In this document: positions 44,701-60,835 of the stretch, piece by piece
Layout: each line of letters begins with the position of its first letter
How positions within the stretch are numbered: the first letter of the stretch is position 1
Origin: Taudactylus pleione
Taxonomy: Eukaryota > Chordata > Amphibia > Anura > Myobatrachidae
Direction: 5' to 3'
DNA length: 64,000 nt
NCBI GenBank assembly: GCA_031769625.1
Contig: JAUIMM010000135.1
Span: forward strand, 8,607,501 to 8,671,500
Program-made: the position numbers and the translations under genes
Notes under the pieces: model-generated
What the model was told of the DNA's origin: nothing
Seen by the model: only the letters and a program-made list of their open reading frames with translations
Databases searched by the model: none

Positions 44701-47700
44701 TACATTCTAATATCCATTCTAACATTCTAACATACATTATAACATTCTAATATACATTCTAACATCCATTATAACATATACCATACATTATAACAATCTA
44801 ATATACATTCTAACATCCATTATAACATTCTAACATACATTCTAACATTCTAATATACATTCTAATATCCATTATAATATTCTAACATACATAATAGCAT
44901 TCTAATATACATTTTAACATCCATTATAACATATACCATACAATATAACAATCTAATATACATTCTAACATCCATTATAACATTTTAATATACATTTTAA
45001 CATTCTAGTATACATTCTAACATCCATTATAACATTCTATCATACATTATAACATTCTAGTATATATTATAACATCTATTATAACATTATAACATACATT
45101 CTAACATTCTAATATACATTCTAACATCCATAATAACATTCTAACATACATTCTAACATTCTAACATCCATTCTAAAATTCTAATATAAATTATAACATC
45201 CATTATAACATTCTAACATCCATTGTAACATTCTAACATACATTATAACATTCTAATATACATTCTAACATTATAATATACATTTTAACATACATTATAA
45301 CATTCTAATATACATCCTAATATCCATTATAACATAATAACATACATTATAACAATCCAATATACATTCTAACATCCATTATAAAATTCTAACATACATT
45401 ATAACATGGTAACATACATTATAACATTCTAATATACATTCTAACATCCATTATAACATTCTAACATACATTATAACTATCCAAAATACATTCTAACATC
45501 CATTATAACATTCTAACATACATAATAACATTCTAACAGACATTCTAACATTCTAATATACATTCTAACATCCATAATAACATTCTAACATACATGCTAA
45601 CATTCTAACATACATTCTAACTTTCTAATATACATTTTAACATCCATTATAACATTCTAACATCCATTCTAACATTTTAATATACATTCTAACATCAATT
45701 ATAACATTCTAACATCCATTTTAATATTCTAATATACATTCTAACATCCATTATAATATTCTAACATCCATTATAACATTCTAACATCCAATATAACATT
45801 CTAATATACATTCTAACATGCATTCTAACATACATTATAACATTCTAATATACATTATAGCATCCATTCTAACATTCTAACATCCATTCTAACATTCTAG
45901 TATACATTATAACATCCAATATAACATTCTAACATGCATTACAACATTCTAATATACATTCTAATATCCATTATAACATTCGAACATGCAATATAACATT
46001 CTAACATACATTCTAACAATCTAATATACATTACAACATCCATTATAACATTCTAACATACATTATAACATTCTAATATACATTCTAATATCCATTCTAA
46101 CATTCTAACATACATTATAACATTCTAATATACATTCTAACATCCATTATAACATATACCATACATTATAACAATCTAATATACATTCTAACATCCATTA
46201 TAACATTCTAACATACATTCTAACATTCTAATATACATTCTAATATCCATTATAATATTCTAACATACATTATAACATTCTAATATACATTTTAACATCC
46301 ATTATAACATATACCATACATTATAACAATCTAATATACATTCTAACATCCATTATAACATTTTAATATACATTTTAACAATCTAATATACATTCTAACA
46401 TCCATTATAACATTCTATCATACATTATAACATTCTAGTATACATTATAACATCTATTATAACATTATAACATACATTCTAACATTCTAATATACATTCT
46501 AACATCCATAATAACATTCTAACATACATTCTAACATTCTAATATACATTATAACATTCTAATATACATTCTAATTTCCATTATAACATTCTAACATACA
46601 TTATAACAATATAATATACATTCTAACATCCATTATAACATATACCATACATTATAACAATCTAATATACATTCTAACATCCATTATAACATTCTAACAT
46701 ACATTATAACATTCTAACATACATTATAACATTCTAATATACATTCTAACATCCATTATAACATACTAACATACATTATAACAATCGAATATACATTCTA
46801 ACATCCATTATAACATTCTAACATACATTATAACATTATAATATACATTCTAACATCCATTATAACATTTTAACATCCATAATAACATTCTAACATACAT
46901 TCTAACATTCTAATATACATTCTAACATCCATTATAACATTCTAACATACATTCTAACATTCTAATATACATTCTAAAATCAATTATAACATTCTAACAT
47001 CCATTTTAACATTTTAACATACATTATAGCAATCTAATATACATTCTAACATCCATTATAACATTCTAACATACATTATAACATTCTAATATACATTCTA
47101 ACATCCATTATAACATTCTAACAAACATTATAAGTTTCTAATATACATTCTAACATTCAATATAACATTCTAACATCCATAATAACATTCTAACATACAT
47201 TCTAACATTCTAATATACATTCTAACATCCATTATAACATTCTAACATACATTATAACTTTCTAATATACATTCTAACATCCATTATAACATTCTAACAA
47301 ACATTCTAACATTCTAATATACATTCTAAAATCAATTATAACATTCTATCATCCATTTTAACATTCTAATATACATTATAACATCCACTATAATATTCTA
47401 ACATCCATTATAACATTATAACATCCATTATAACTTTCTAATATACATTCTAACATCCATTATAACATTCTAACATACATTATAACATTCAAATATACAT
47501 TCTAACATGCATTCTAACATACATTATAACATTCTAATATACATTATAACATCCATTATAACATTCTAACATCCATTCTAAAATTCTAATATAAATTATA
47601 ACATCCATTATAACATTCTAACATCCATTGTAACATTCTAACATACATTATAACATTCTAATATACATTCTAACATTATAATATACATTTTAACATACAT

Positions 47701-48600
47701 TATAACATTTTAATATACATCCTAATATCCATTATAACATAATAACATACATTATAACAATCCAATATACATTCTAACATCCATTATAACATTCTAACAT
47801 ACATTATAACATGGTAACATACATTATAACATTCTAATATACATTCTAACATCCATTATAACATTCTAACATACATTATAACAATCAAAAATACATTCTA
47901 ACATCCATTATAACACTATAACATACATAATAACATTCTAACAGACATTCTAACATTCTAATATACATTATAACATCCAATATAACATTCTAACATGCAT
48001 TACAATATTCTAATATGCATTCTAATATCCATTATAACATTCGAACATGCAATTTAACATTCTAACATACATTATAACAATCTAATATACATTACAACAT
48101 CCATTATAACATTCTAACATACATTATAACATTCTAATATACATTCTAATATCCATTCTAACATTCTAACATACATTATAACATTCTAATATACATTCTA
48201 ACATCCATTATAACATATACCATACATTATAACAATCTAATATACATTCTAACATCCATTATAACATTCTAACATACATTCTAACATTCTAATATACATT
48301 CTAATATCCATTATAATATTCTAACATACATAATAGCATTCTAATATACATTTTAACATCCATTATAACATATACCATACAATATAACAATCTAATATAC
48401 ATTCTAACATCCATTATAACATTTTAATATACATTTTAACATTCTAGTATACATTCTAACATCCATTATAACATTCTATCATACATTATAACATTCTAGT
48501 ATACATTATAACATCTATTATAACATTATAACATACATTCTAACATTCTAATATACATTCTAACATCCATAATAACATTCTAACATACATTCTAACATTC
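41720..48600 (+). repeat. 3,439-bp tandem duplication
   Basis: Copy 1 is about 41720-45160 and copy 2 about 45161-48600. GG markers at 41969 and 44374 reappear at 45408 and 47813, and the singular TATAAGTTTC variant at 43695 reappears at 47134, all at 3,439 bp. The copies are near identical; differences I saw are 43031 (A, against C in copy 2) and 45065 (T, against C). The junction near 45160 joins CATACATTCTAACATTC to CATCCATTCTAAAATTC. 3,439 is 66 x 52 plus 7. Confidence 0.82.
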
Positions 48601-50660
48601 TAACATACATTATAACATTCTAATATACATTCTAATTTCCTTTTTAACATTCTAACATACATTATAACAATATAATATACATTCTAACATCCATTATAAC
48701 ATATACCATACATTATAAAATTCTAATATACATTCTAACATCCATTATAACATTCTAACATACATTATAACATTCTAACATACATTATAACATTCTAATA
48801 TACATTCTAACATCCATTATAACATACTAACATACATTATAACAATCGAATATACATTCTAACATCCATTATAACATTCTAACATACATTATAACATTCT
48901 AATATACATTCTAACATCCATTATAACATTTTAACATCCATAATAACATTCTAACATACATTCTAACATTCTAATATACATTCTAACATCCATTATAACA
49001 TTCTAACATACATTCTAACATTCTAATATACATTCTAAAATCAATTATAACATTCTAACATCCATTTTAACATTCTAATATACATTATAACATCCATTAT
49101 AACATTCTAACATACATTATAACATTCTAACATACATAATAACATTCTAATATACATTCTAACATCCATTATAACATTCTAACAAACATTATAACTTTCT
49201 AATATACATTCTAACATACAATATAACATTTTAACATCCATAATAACATTCTAACATACATTCTAACATTCTAATAAACATTCTAACATCCATTATAACA
49301 TTCTAACATACATTATAACTTTCTAATATACATTCTAACATCCATTATAACATTCTAACAAACATTCTAACATTCTAATATACATTCTAAAATCAATTAT
49401 AACATTATATCATCCATTTTAACATTCTAATATACATTATAACATCCACTATAATATTCTAACATCCATTATAACATTATAACATCCATTACAACTTTCT
49501 AATATACATTCTAACATCCATTATAACATTCTAATATACATTCTAACATGCATTCTAACATACATTATAACATTCTAATATACATTATAACATCCATTAT
49601 AACATTCTAACATCCATTCTAAAATTCTAATATACATTATAACATCCATTATAACATTCTAACATACATTATAACATTCTAATATACATTATAACATCCA
49701 ATATAACATTCTAACATCCATAATAACATTCTAACATACATTCAAACATTCTAATATACATTCTAACATCCATAATAACATTCTAACATACATTCTAACT
49801 TTCTAATATACATTCTAACATCCATTCTAACATTCTAACATCCATTTTAACATTCTAATATACATTATAACATCCATTATAACATTCTAACATACATTAT
49901 AACAAGGTAACATACATTATAACATTCTAATATACATTCTAACATCCATTATAACATTCTAACATCCATAATAACATTCTAACATACATTCTAACATTCT
50001 AATATACATTCTAACATCCATTCTAACATTCTAACATACATTCTAACATTCTAACATACATTATAACATTCTAATATACATTCTAACATCCATTATAACA
50101 TTTTAACATACATTATAACAATCTAATATACATTCTAACATCCATTATAACATTCTAGAATACATTATAACATTCTAATATACATACTAACATCCATTAT
50201 AACATTCTAACAAACATTATAACTTTCTAATATACATTCTAACATACAATATAACATTCTAACATCCATAATAACATTCTAACATACATTCTAACATTCT
50301 AATATACATTCTAACATCCATTATAACTTTCTTACATACATTATAACTTTCTAATATACATTCTAACATTCATTATAACATTCTAACAAACATTCTAACA
50401 TTCTAATATACATTCTAAAATCAATTATAACATTCTATCATCCATTTTAACATTCTAATATACATTATAACATCCACTATAATATTCTAACATCCATTAT
50501 AACATTATAACATCCATTATAACTTTCTAATATACATTCTAACATCCATTATAACATTCTAACATACATTATAACATTCTAATATACATTCTAACATGCA
50601 TTCTAACATACATTATAACATTCTAATATACATTATAACATCCTTTATAACATTCTAACA
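48601..50660 (+). repeat. Satellite stretch between the two right-hand duplications
   Basis: Ordinary 52-bp units with familiar variants. The AACAAGGTAAC marker is at 49906, also found at 53770 and 59863. CTAATTTCCTTTTTAAC near 48633 is a changed copy of CTAATTTCCATTATAAC seen at 43133 and 46570. I see no gene or foreign sequence in these 2 kb. Confidence 0.65.
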
Positions 50661-53600
50661 TCCATTGTAACATTCTAACATACATTATAACATTCTAATA
50701 TATATTCTAACATTATAATATACATTTTAACATACATTATAACATTCTAATATACATCCTAATATCCATTCTAACATAATAACATACATTATAACAATCC
50801 AATATACATTCTAACATCCATTATAACATTCTAACATACATTATAACATGGTAACATACATTATAACATTCTAATATACATTCTAACATCCATTATAACA
50901 TTCTAACATACATAATAACATTCTAACATACATTCTAACATTCTAATATACATTCTAACATCCATAATAACATTCTAACATACATGCTAACATTCTAACA
51001 TACATTCTAACATTCTAATATACATTTTAACATCCATTATAACATTCTAACATCCATTCTAACATTCTAATATACATTCTAACATCAATTATAACATTCT
51101 AACATCCATTTTAATATTCTAATATACATTCTAACATCCATTATAATATTCTTACATCCATTATAACATTCTAACATCCAATATAACATTCTAATATACA
51201 TTCTAACATGCATTCTAACATACATTATAACATTCTAATATACATTATAGCATCCATTCTAACATTCTAACATCCATTCTAACATTCTAATATACATTAT
51301 AACATCCAATATAACATTCTAACATGCATTACAACATTCTAATATACATTCTAATATCCATTATAACATTCGAACATGCAATATAACATTCTAACATACA
51401 TTATAACAATCTAATATACATTACAACATCCATTATAACATTCTAAAATACATTATAACATTCTAATATACATTCTAATATCCATTCTAACATTCTAACA
51501 TATATTATAACATTCTAATATACATTCTAACATCCATTATAACATATACCATACATTATAACAATCTAATATACATTCTAACATCCATTATAACATTCTA
51601 ACTTACATTATAACATTCTAATATACATTATAATATCCATTATAATATTCTAACATACATTATAACATTCTAATATACATTTTAACATCCATTATAACAT
51701 ATGCCATACATTATAACAATCTAATATATATTCTAACATCCATTTTAACATTCTAACATACATTATAACATTCTAATATACATTCTAACATCCATTATAA
51801 CATTCTAACATCCATAATAACATTCTAACATACATTATAACATTCTAATATACATTCTAACTTCCAATATAACATTCTAACATACATTCTAACATTCTAA
51901 TATACATTCTAACATCCATTATAACATTCTAACATACATTTTAACTTTCTAATATACATTCGAACATCCATTATAACATTCTTCCATACATTATAACAAT
52001 CTAATATACATTCTAACATCCATTTTAACATTCTAACATACATTAAAACATTCTAATATACATTCTAACATCCATTATAACATTCTAACATCCATAATAA
52101 CATTGTAACATACATTCTAACATTCTAATATACATTCTAACTTCCAATATAACATTCTAAGATACACTCTAACATTCTAATATACATTCTAACATCCATT
52201 ATAACATTCTAACAGACATTCTAACATTCTAATATACATTCTAAAATCAATTATAACATTCAAACATCCATTTTAACATTCTAATATACATTATAACATC
52301 CACTATAATATTCTAACATCCATTATAACATTATAACATCCATTATAACATTCTAATATACATTCTAACATCCATTATAACATTCTAACATACATTATAA
52401 CATTCTAATATACATTCTAACATTCTAATATACATTTTAACATACATTTTAACATTCTAATATACATCCTAATATCCATTATAACATAATAACATACATT
52501 ATAACATTCTAATATACATTCTAACATCCATTATAACATTCTATCATACATTATAACAATTCAATATACATTTTAACATCCATTATAACAGTCTATCATA
52601 CATTATAACATGGTAACATACATTATAACATTCTAATATACATTGTAACATCCATTATAACATTCTAACATACATTATGACAATCAAAAATACATTCTAA
52701 CATCCATTATAACTTTCTAACATACATAATAACATTCTAACATACATTCTAACATTCTAATATACATTCTAACATCCATAATAACATTCTAACATACATG
52801 CTAACATTCTAATATACATTCTAACATTCTAATATACATTCTAACATCCATTATAACATTCTAACATCCATTCTAACATTCTAATATACATTCTAACATC
52901 AATTATAACATTCTAACATCCATTTTAATATTCTAATATACATTCTAACATCCATTATAATATTCTAACATCCATTCTAACATTCTAACATCCATTATAA
53001 CATTCTAATATACATTCTAACATGCATTCTAACATACATTATAACATTCTAATATACATTATAGCATCAATTCTAACATTCTAACATCCATTCTAACATT
53101 CTAATATACATTATAACATCCAATATAACATTCTAACATGCATTACAACATTCTAACATACAATATAACATTCTAACATACATTATAACAATCTAATATA
53201 CATTACAACATCCATTATAACATTCTAACATACATTATAACATTCTAATATCCATTCTAACATTCTAACATACATTATAACATTCTAATATACATTCTAA
53301 CATCCATTATAACATATACCATACATTATAACAATCTAGCATACATTATAACATTCTAATATACATTCTAATATCCATTATAATATTCTAATATACATTT
53401 TAACATCCATTATAACATATAGCATACATTATAACAATCTAATATACATTCTAACATCCATTCTAACATTCTAACATACATTTTAACATTCTAATATACA
53501 TTCTAACATCCATTATAACATTCTATCATACATTATAACATTCTAGTATACATTTTAACATCCAATATAACATTCTAACATCCATAATAACATTCTAACA

Positions 53601-56600
53601 TACATTCTAACATTCTAATATACATTCTAACATCCATAATAACATTCTAACATACATTCTAACTTTCTAATTAACATTCTAACATCCATTATAACATTCT
53701 AACATCCATTTTAACATTCTAATATACATTATAACATCCATAAAAACATTCTAACATACATTATAACAAGGTAACATACATTCTAACATTCTAATATACA
53801 TTCTAACATCCATAATAACATTCTAACATACATTCTAACATTCTAATATACATTCTAACATCCATTATAACATTCTAACATACATTCTAACATTCTAACA
53901 TACAATATAACATTCTAATATACATTCTAACATCCATTATAACATTTTAACATACATTTTAACAATCTAATATACATTCTAACATCCATTATAACATTCT
54001 AACATACATTATAACATTCTAATATACATTCTAACATCCATTATAACATTCTAACAAACATTATAACTTTCTAATATACATTCTAACATACAATATAACA
54101 TTCTAACATCCATAATAACATTCTAACATACATTCTAACATTCTAATATACATTCTAACATCCATTATAACATTCTAACATACATTATAACTTTCTAATA
54201 TACATTCTAACATCCATTATAACATTCTAACTAACACTCTAACATTCTAATATACATTCTAAAATCAATTATAACATTCTATCATCCATTTTAACATTCT
54301 AATATACATTATAACATCCACTATAATATTCTAACATCCATTATAACATCCATTATAACTTTCTAATATACATTCTAACATCCATTCTAACATTCTAACA
54401 TACATTATAACATTCTAATATACATTCTAACATGCATTCTAACATACATTATAACATTCTAATATACATTATAACATCCATTATAACATTCTAACATCCA
54501 TTCTAAAATTCTAATATAAATTATAACATCCATTATAACATTCTAACATCCATTGTAACATTCTAACATACATTATAACATTCTAATATACATTCTAACA
54601 TTATAATATACATTTTAACATACATTATAACATTCTAATATACATCCTAATATCCATTATAACATAATAACATACATTATAACAATCCAATATACATTCT
54701 AACATCCATTATAACATTCTAACATACATTATAACATGGTAACATACATTATAATATTCTAATATACATTCTAACATCCATTATAACATTCTAACATACA
54801 TTATAACAATCCAAAATACATTCTAACATCCATTATAACATTCTAACATACATAATAACATTCTAACAGACATTCTAACATTCTAATATACATTCTAACA
54901 TCCATAATAACATTCTAACATACATGCTAACATTCTAACATACATTCTAACTTTCTAATATACATTTTAACATCCATTATAACATTCTAACATCCATTCT
55001 AACATTCTAATATACATTCTAACACCAATTATAACATTCTAACATCCATTTTAATATTCTAATATACATTCTAACATCCATTATAATATTCTAACATCCA
55101 TTATAACATTCTAACATCCAATATAACATTCTAATATACATTCTAACATGCATTCTAACATACATTATAACATTCTAATATACATTATAGCATCCATTCT
55201 AACATTCTAACATCCATTCTAACATTCTAGTATACATTATAACATCCAATATAACATTCTAACATGCATTACAACATTCTAATATACATTCTAATATCCA
55301 TTATAACATTCGAACAAGCAATATAACATTCTAACATACATTCTAACAATCTAATATACATTACAACATCCATTCTAACATTCTAACATACATTATAACA
55401 TTCTAATATACATTCTAATATCCATTCTAACATTCTAACATACATTATAACATTCTAATATACATTCTAACATCCATTATAACATATACCATACATTATA
55501 ACAATCTAATATACATTCTAACATCCATTATAACATTCTAACATACATTATAACATTCTAATATACATTCTAATATCCATTATAATATTCTAACATACAT
55601 TATAACATTCTAATATACATTTTAACATCCATTATAACATATACCATACATTATAACAATCTAATATACATTCTAACATCCATTATAACATTTTAATATA
55701 CATTTTAACAATCTAATATACATTCTAACATCCATTATAACATTCTATCATACATTATAACATTCTAGTATACATTATAACATCTATTATAACATTATAA
55801 CATACATTCTAACATTCTAATATACATTCTAACATCCATAATAACATTCTAACATACATTCTAACATTCTAACATACATTATAACATTCTAATATACATT
55901 CTAATTTCCATTATAACATTCTAACATACATTATAACAATATAATATACATTCTAACATCCATTATAACATATACCATACATTACAACAATCTAATATAC
56001 ATTCTAACATCCATTATAACATTCTAACATACATTATAACATTCTAACATACATTATAACATTCTAATATACATTCTAACATCCATTATAACATACTAAC
56101 ATACATTATAACAATCGAATATACATTCTAACATCCATTATAACATTCTAACATACATTATAACATTATAATATACATTCTAACATCCATTATAACATTT
56201 TAACATCCATAATAACATTCTAACATACATTCTAACATTCTAATATACATTCTAACATCCATTATAACATTCTAACATACATTCTAACATTCTAATATAC
56301 ATTCTAAAATCAATTATAACATTCTAACATCCATTTTAACATTCTAATATACATTATAACATCCACTATAACATTCTAACATACATTATAACATTCTAAC
56401 ATACATTATAACATTCTAATATACATTCTAACATCCATTATAACATTTTAACATACATTATAACAATCTAATATACATTCTAACATCCATTATAACATTC
56501 TAACATACATTATAACATTCTAATATACATTCTATCATCCATTATAACATTCTAACAAACATTATAACTTTCTAATATACATTCTAACATACAATATAAC

Positions 56601-57010
56601 ATTCTAACATCCATAATAACATTCTAACATACATTCTAACATTCTAATATACATTCTAACATTCATTATAACATTCTAACATACATTTTAACTTTCTAAT
56701 ATACATTCGAACATCCATTATAACATTCTAACATACATTATAACAATCTAATATACATTCTAACATCCATTTTAACATTCTAACATACATTAAAACATTC
56801 TAATATACATTCTAACATCCATTATAACATTCTAACATCCATAATAACATTCTAACATACATTCTAACATTCTAATATACATTCTAACTTCCAATATAAC
56901 ATTCTAAGATACATTCTAACATTCTAATATACATTCTAACATCCATTATAACATTCTAACAGACATTCTAACATTCTAATATACATTCTAAAATCAATTA
57001 TAACATTCTA
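50661..57010 (+). repeat. Duplicated segment of about 6.35 kb, first copy
   Basis: Starts around CATCCATTGTAAC (G at 50667) and ends at CTAAAATCAATTATAAC near 57000. Markers inside: GG 50850, 52612, 53770 and 54738; CTAACAGAC 52215 and 56962; CTAAGATAC 56908. It contains CTAATTAACATT near 53668, a module C in which the central AT is reversed to TA. That change is shared with the second copy. Confidence 0.75.
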
Positions 57011-58264
57011 ACATCCATTGTAACATTCTAACATACATTATAACATTCTAATATATATTCTAACATTATAATATACATTTTAACATACATTATAACATTC
57101 TAATATACATCCTAATATCCATTCTAACATAATAACATACATTATAACAATCCAATATACATTCTAACATCCATTATAACATTCTAACATACATTATAAC
57201 ATGGTAACATACATTATAACATTCTAATATACATTCTAACATCCATTATAACATTCTAACATACATAATAACATTCTAACATACATTCTAACATTCTAAT
57301 ATACATTCTAACATCCATAATAACATTCTAACATACATGCTAACATTCTAACATACATTCTAACATTCTAATATACATTTTAACATCCATTATAACATTC
57401 TAACATCCATTCTAACATTCTAATATACATTCTAACATCAATTATAACATTCTAACATCCATTTTAATATTCTAATATACATTCTAACATCCATTATAAT
57501 ATTCTTACATCCATTATAACATTCTAACATCCAATATAACATTCTAATATACATTCTAACATGCATTCTAACATACATTATAACATTCTAATATACATTA
57601 TAGCATCCATTCTAACATTCTAACATCCATTCTAACATTCTAATATACATTATAACATCCAATATAACATTCTAACATGCATTACAACATTCTAATATAC
57701 ATTCTAATATCCATTATAACATTTGAACATGCAATATAACATTCTAACATACATTATAACAATCTAATATACATTACAACATCCATTATAACATTCTAAA
57801 ATACATTATAACATTCTAATATACATTCTAATATCCATTCTAACATTCTAACATATATTATAACATTCTAATATACATTCTAACATCCATTATAACATAT
57901 ACCATACATTATAACAATCTAATATACATTCTAACATCCATTATAACATTCTAACTTACATTATAACATTCTAATATACATTATAATATCCATTATAATA
58001 TTCTAACATACATTATAACATTCTAATATACATTTTAACATCCATTATAACATATACCATACATTATAACAATCTAATATATATTCTAACATCCATTTTA
58101 ACATTCTAACATACATTATAACATTCTAATATACATTCTAACATCCATTATAACATTCTAACATCCATAATAACATTCTAACATACATTCTAACATTCTA
58201 ATATACATTCTAACTTCCAATATAACATTCTAACATACATTCTAACATTCTAATATACATTCTA

Positions 58265-58290
58265 ACATCCATTATAACATTCTAACAGAC
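58265..58290 (+). repeat. Site of a 280-bp deletion relative to the first 6-kb copy
   Basis: In the first copy, positions about 51920-52200 (with TTCGAACATCC, TTCTTCCATAC, CATTGTAACATAC and CTAAGATAC) lie between two similar units. Here the sequence passes straight to CTAACAGAC. The offset falls from 6,353 to 6,073 bp, a 280-bp loss (5 x 52 plus one 20-bp module). Confidence 0.7.
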
Positions 58291-60804
58291 ATTCTAACAT
58301 TCTAATATACATTCTAAAATCAATTATAACATTCTAACATCCATTTTAACATTCTAATATACATTATAACATCCACTATAATATTCTAACATCCATTATA
58401 ACATTATAACATCCATTATAACATTCTAATATACATTCTAACATCCATTATCACATTCTAACATACATTATAACATTCTAATATACATTCTAACATTCTA
58501 ATATACATTTTAACATATATTTTAACATTCTAATATACATCCTAATATCCATTATAACATAATAACATACATTATAACATTCTAATATACATTCTAACAT
58601 CCATTATAACATTCTATCATACATTATAACAATTCAATATACATTTTAACATCCATTATAACATTCTATCATACATTATAACATGGTAACATACATTATA
58701 ACATTCTAATATACATTGTAACATCCATTATAACATTCTAACATACATTATGACAATCAAAAATACATTCTAACATCCATTATAACTTTCTAACATACAT
58801 AATAACATTCTAACATACATTCTAACATTCTAATATACATTCTAACATCCATAATAACATTCTAACATACATGCTAACATTCTAACATACATTCTAACAT
58901 TCTAATATACATTCTAACATCCATTATAACATTCTAACATCCATTCTAACATTCTAATATACATTCTAACATCAATTATAACATTCTAACATCCATTTTA
59001 ATATTCTAATATACATTCTAACATCCATTATAATATTCTAACATCCATTCTAACATTCTAACATCCATTATAACATTCTAATATACATTCTAACATGCAT
59101 TCTAACATACATTATAACATTCTAATATACATTATAGCATCAATTCTAACATTCTAACATCCATTCTAACATTCTAATATACATTATAACATCCAATATA
59201 ACATTCTAACATGCATTACAACATTCTAACATACAATATAACATTCTAACATACATTATAACAATCTAATATACATTACAACATCCATTATAACATTCTA
59301 ACATACATTATAACATTCTAATATCCATTCTAACATTCTAACATACATTATAACATTCTAATATACATTCTAACATCCATTATAACATATACCATACATT
59401 ATAACAATCTAGCATACATTATAACCTTCTAATATACATTCTAATATCCATTATAATATTCTAACATACATTATAACATTCTAATATACATTTTAACATC
59501 CATTATAACATATAGCATACATTATAACAATCTAATATACATTCTAACATCCATTCTAACATTCTAACATACATTTTAACATTCTAATATACATTCTAAC
59601 ATCCATTATAACATTCTATCATACATTATAACATTCTAGTATACATTTTAACATCCAATATAACATTCTAACATCCATAATAACATTCTAACATACATTC
59701 TAACATTCTAATATACATTCTAACATCCATAATAACATTCTAACATACATTCTAACTTTCTAATTAACATTCTAACATCCATTATAACATTCTAACATCC
59801 ATTTTAACATTCTAATATACATTATAACATCCATAAAAACATTCTAACATACATTATAACAAGGTAACATACATTCTAACATTCTAATATACATTCTAAC
59901 ATCCATTCTAACATTCTAACATCCATAATAACATTCTAACATACATTCTAACATTCTAATATACATTCTAACATCCATTATAACATTCTAACATACATTC
60001 TAACATTCTAACATACAATATAACATTCTAATATACATTCTAACATCCATTATAACATTTTAACATACATTTTAACAATCTAATATACATTCTAACATCC
60101 ATTATAACATTCTAACATACATTATAACATTCTAATATACATTCTAACATCCATTATAACATTCTAACAAACATTATAACTTTCTAATATACATTCTAAC
60201 ATACAATATAACATTCTAACATCCATAATAACATTCTAACATACATTCTAACATTCTAATATACATTCTAACATCCATTATAACATTCTAACATACATTA
60301 TAACTTTCTAATATACATTCTAACATCCATTATAACATTCTAACAAACATTCTAACATTCTAATATACATTCTAAAATCAATTATAACATTCTATCATCC
60401 ATTTTAACATTCTAATATACATTATAACATTATAACATCCATTATAACTTTCTAATATACATTCTAACATCCATTCTAACATTCTAACATACATTATAAC
60501 ATTCTAATATACATTCTAACATGCATTCTAACATACATTATAACATTCTAATATACATTATAACATCCATTATAACATTCTAACATCCATTCTAAAATTC
60601 TAATATAAATTATAACATCCATTATAACATTCTAACATCCATTGTAACATTCTAACATACATTATAACATTCTAATATACATTCTAACATTATAATATAC
60701 ATTTTAACATACATTATAACATTCTAATATACATCCTAATATCCATTATAACATAATAACATACATTATAACAATCCAATATACATTCTAACATCCATTA
60801 TAAC

Positions 60805-60835
60805 ATTCTAACATACATTATAACAATCCAAAATA
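60805..60835 (+). repeat. Site of a 72-bp deletion that removed a CATGG marker
   Basis: The first copy reads ATTATAACATGGTAAC at 54731, then a C module and two 20-bp modules before ATAACAATCCAAAATAC. Here ACATACATTATAAC runs directly into AATCCAAAATAC. The missing 72 bp equals one 52-bp unit plus one 20-bp module, so the phase of the array is preserved. Confidence 0.7.

Noticed and set aside
48625..48650. Possible foreign sequence at CTAATTTCCTTTTTAAC
   Set aside because: It aligns in register with CTAATTTCCATTATAAC at 43133 and 46570 with a few substitutions, so it is a mutated unit and not an insertion.
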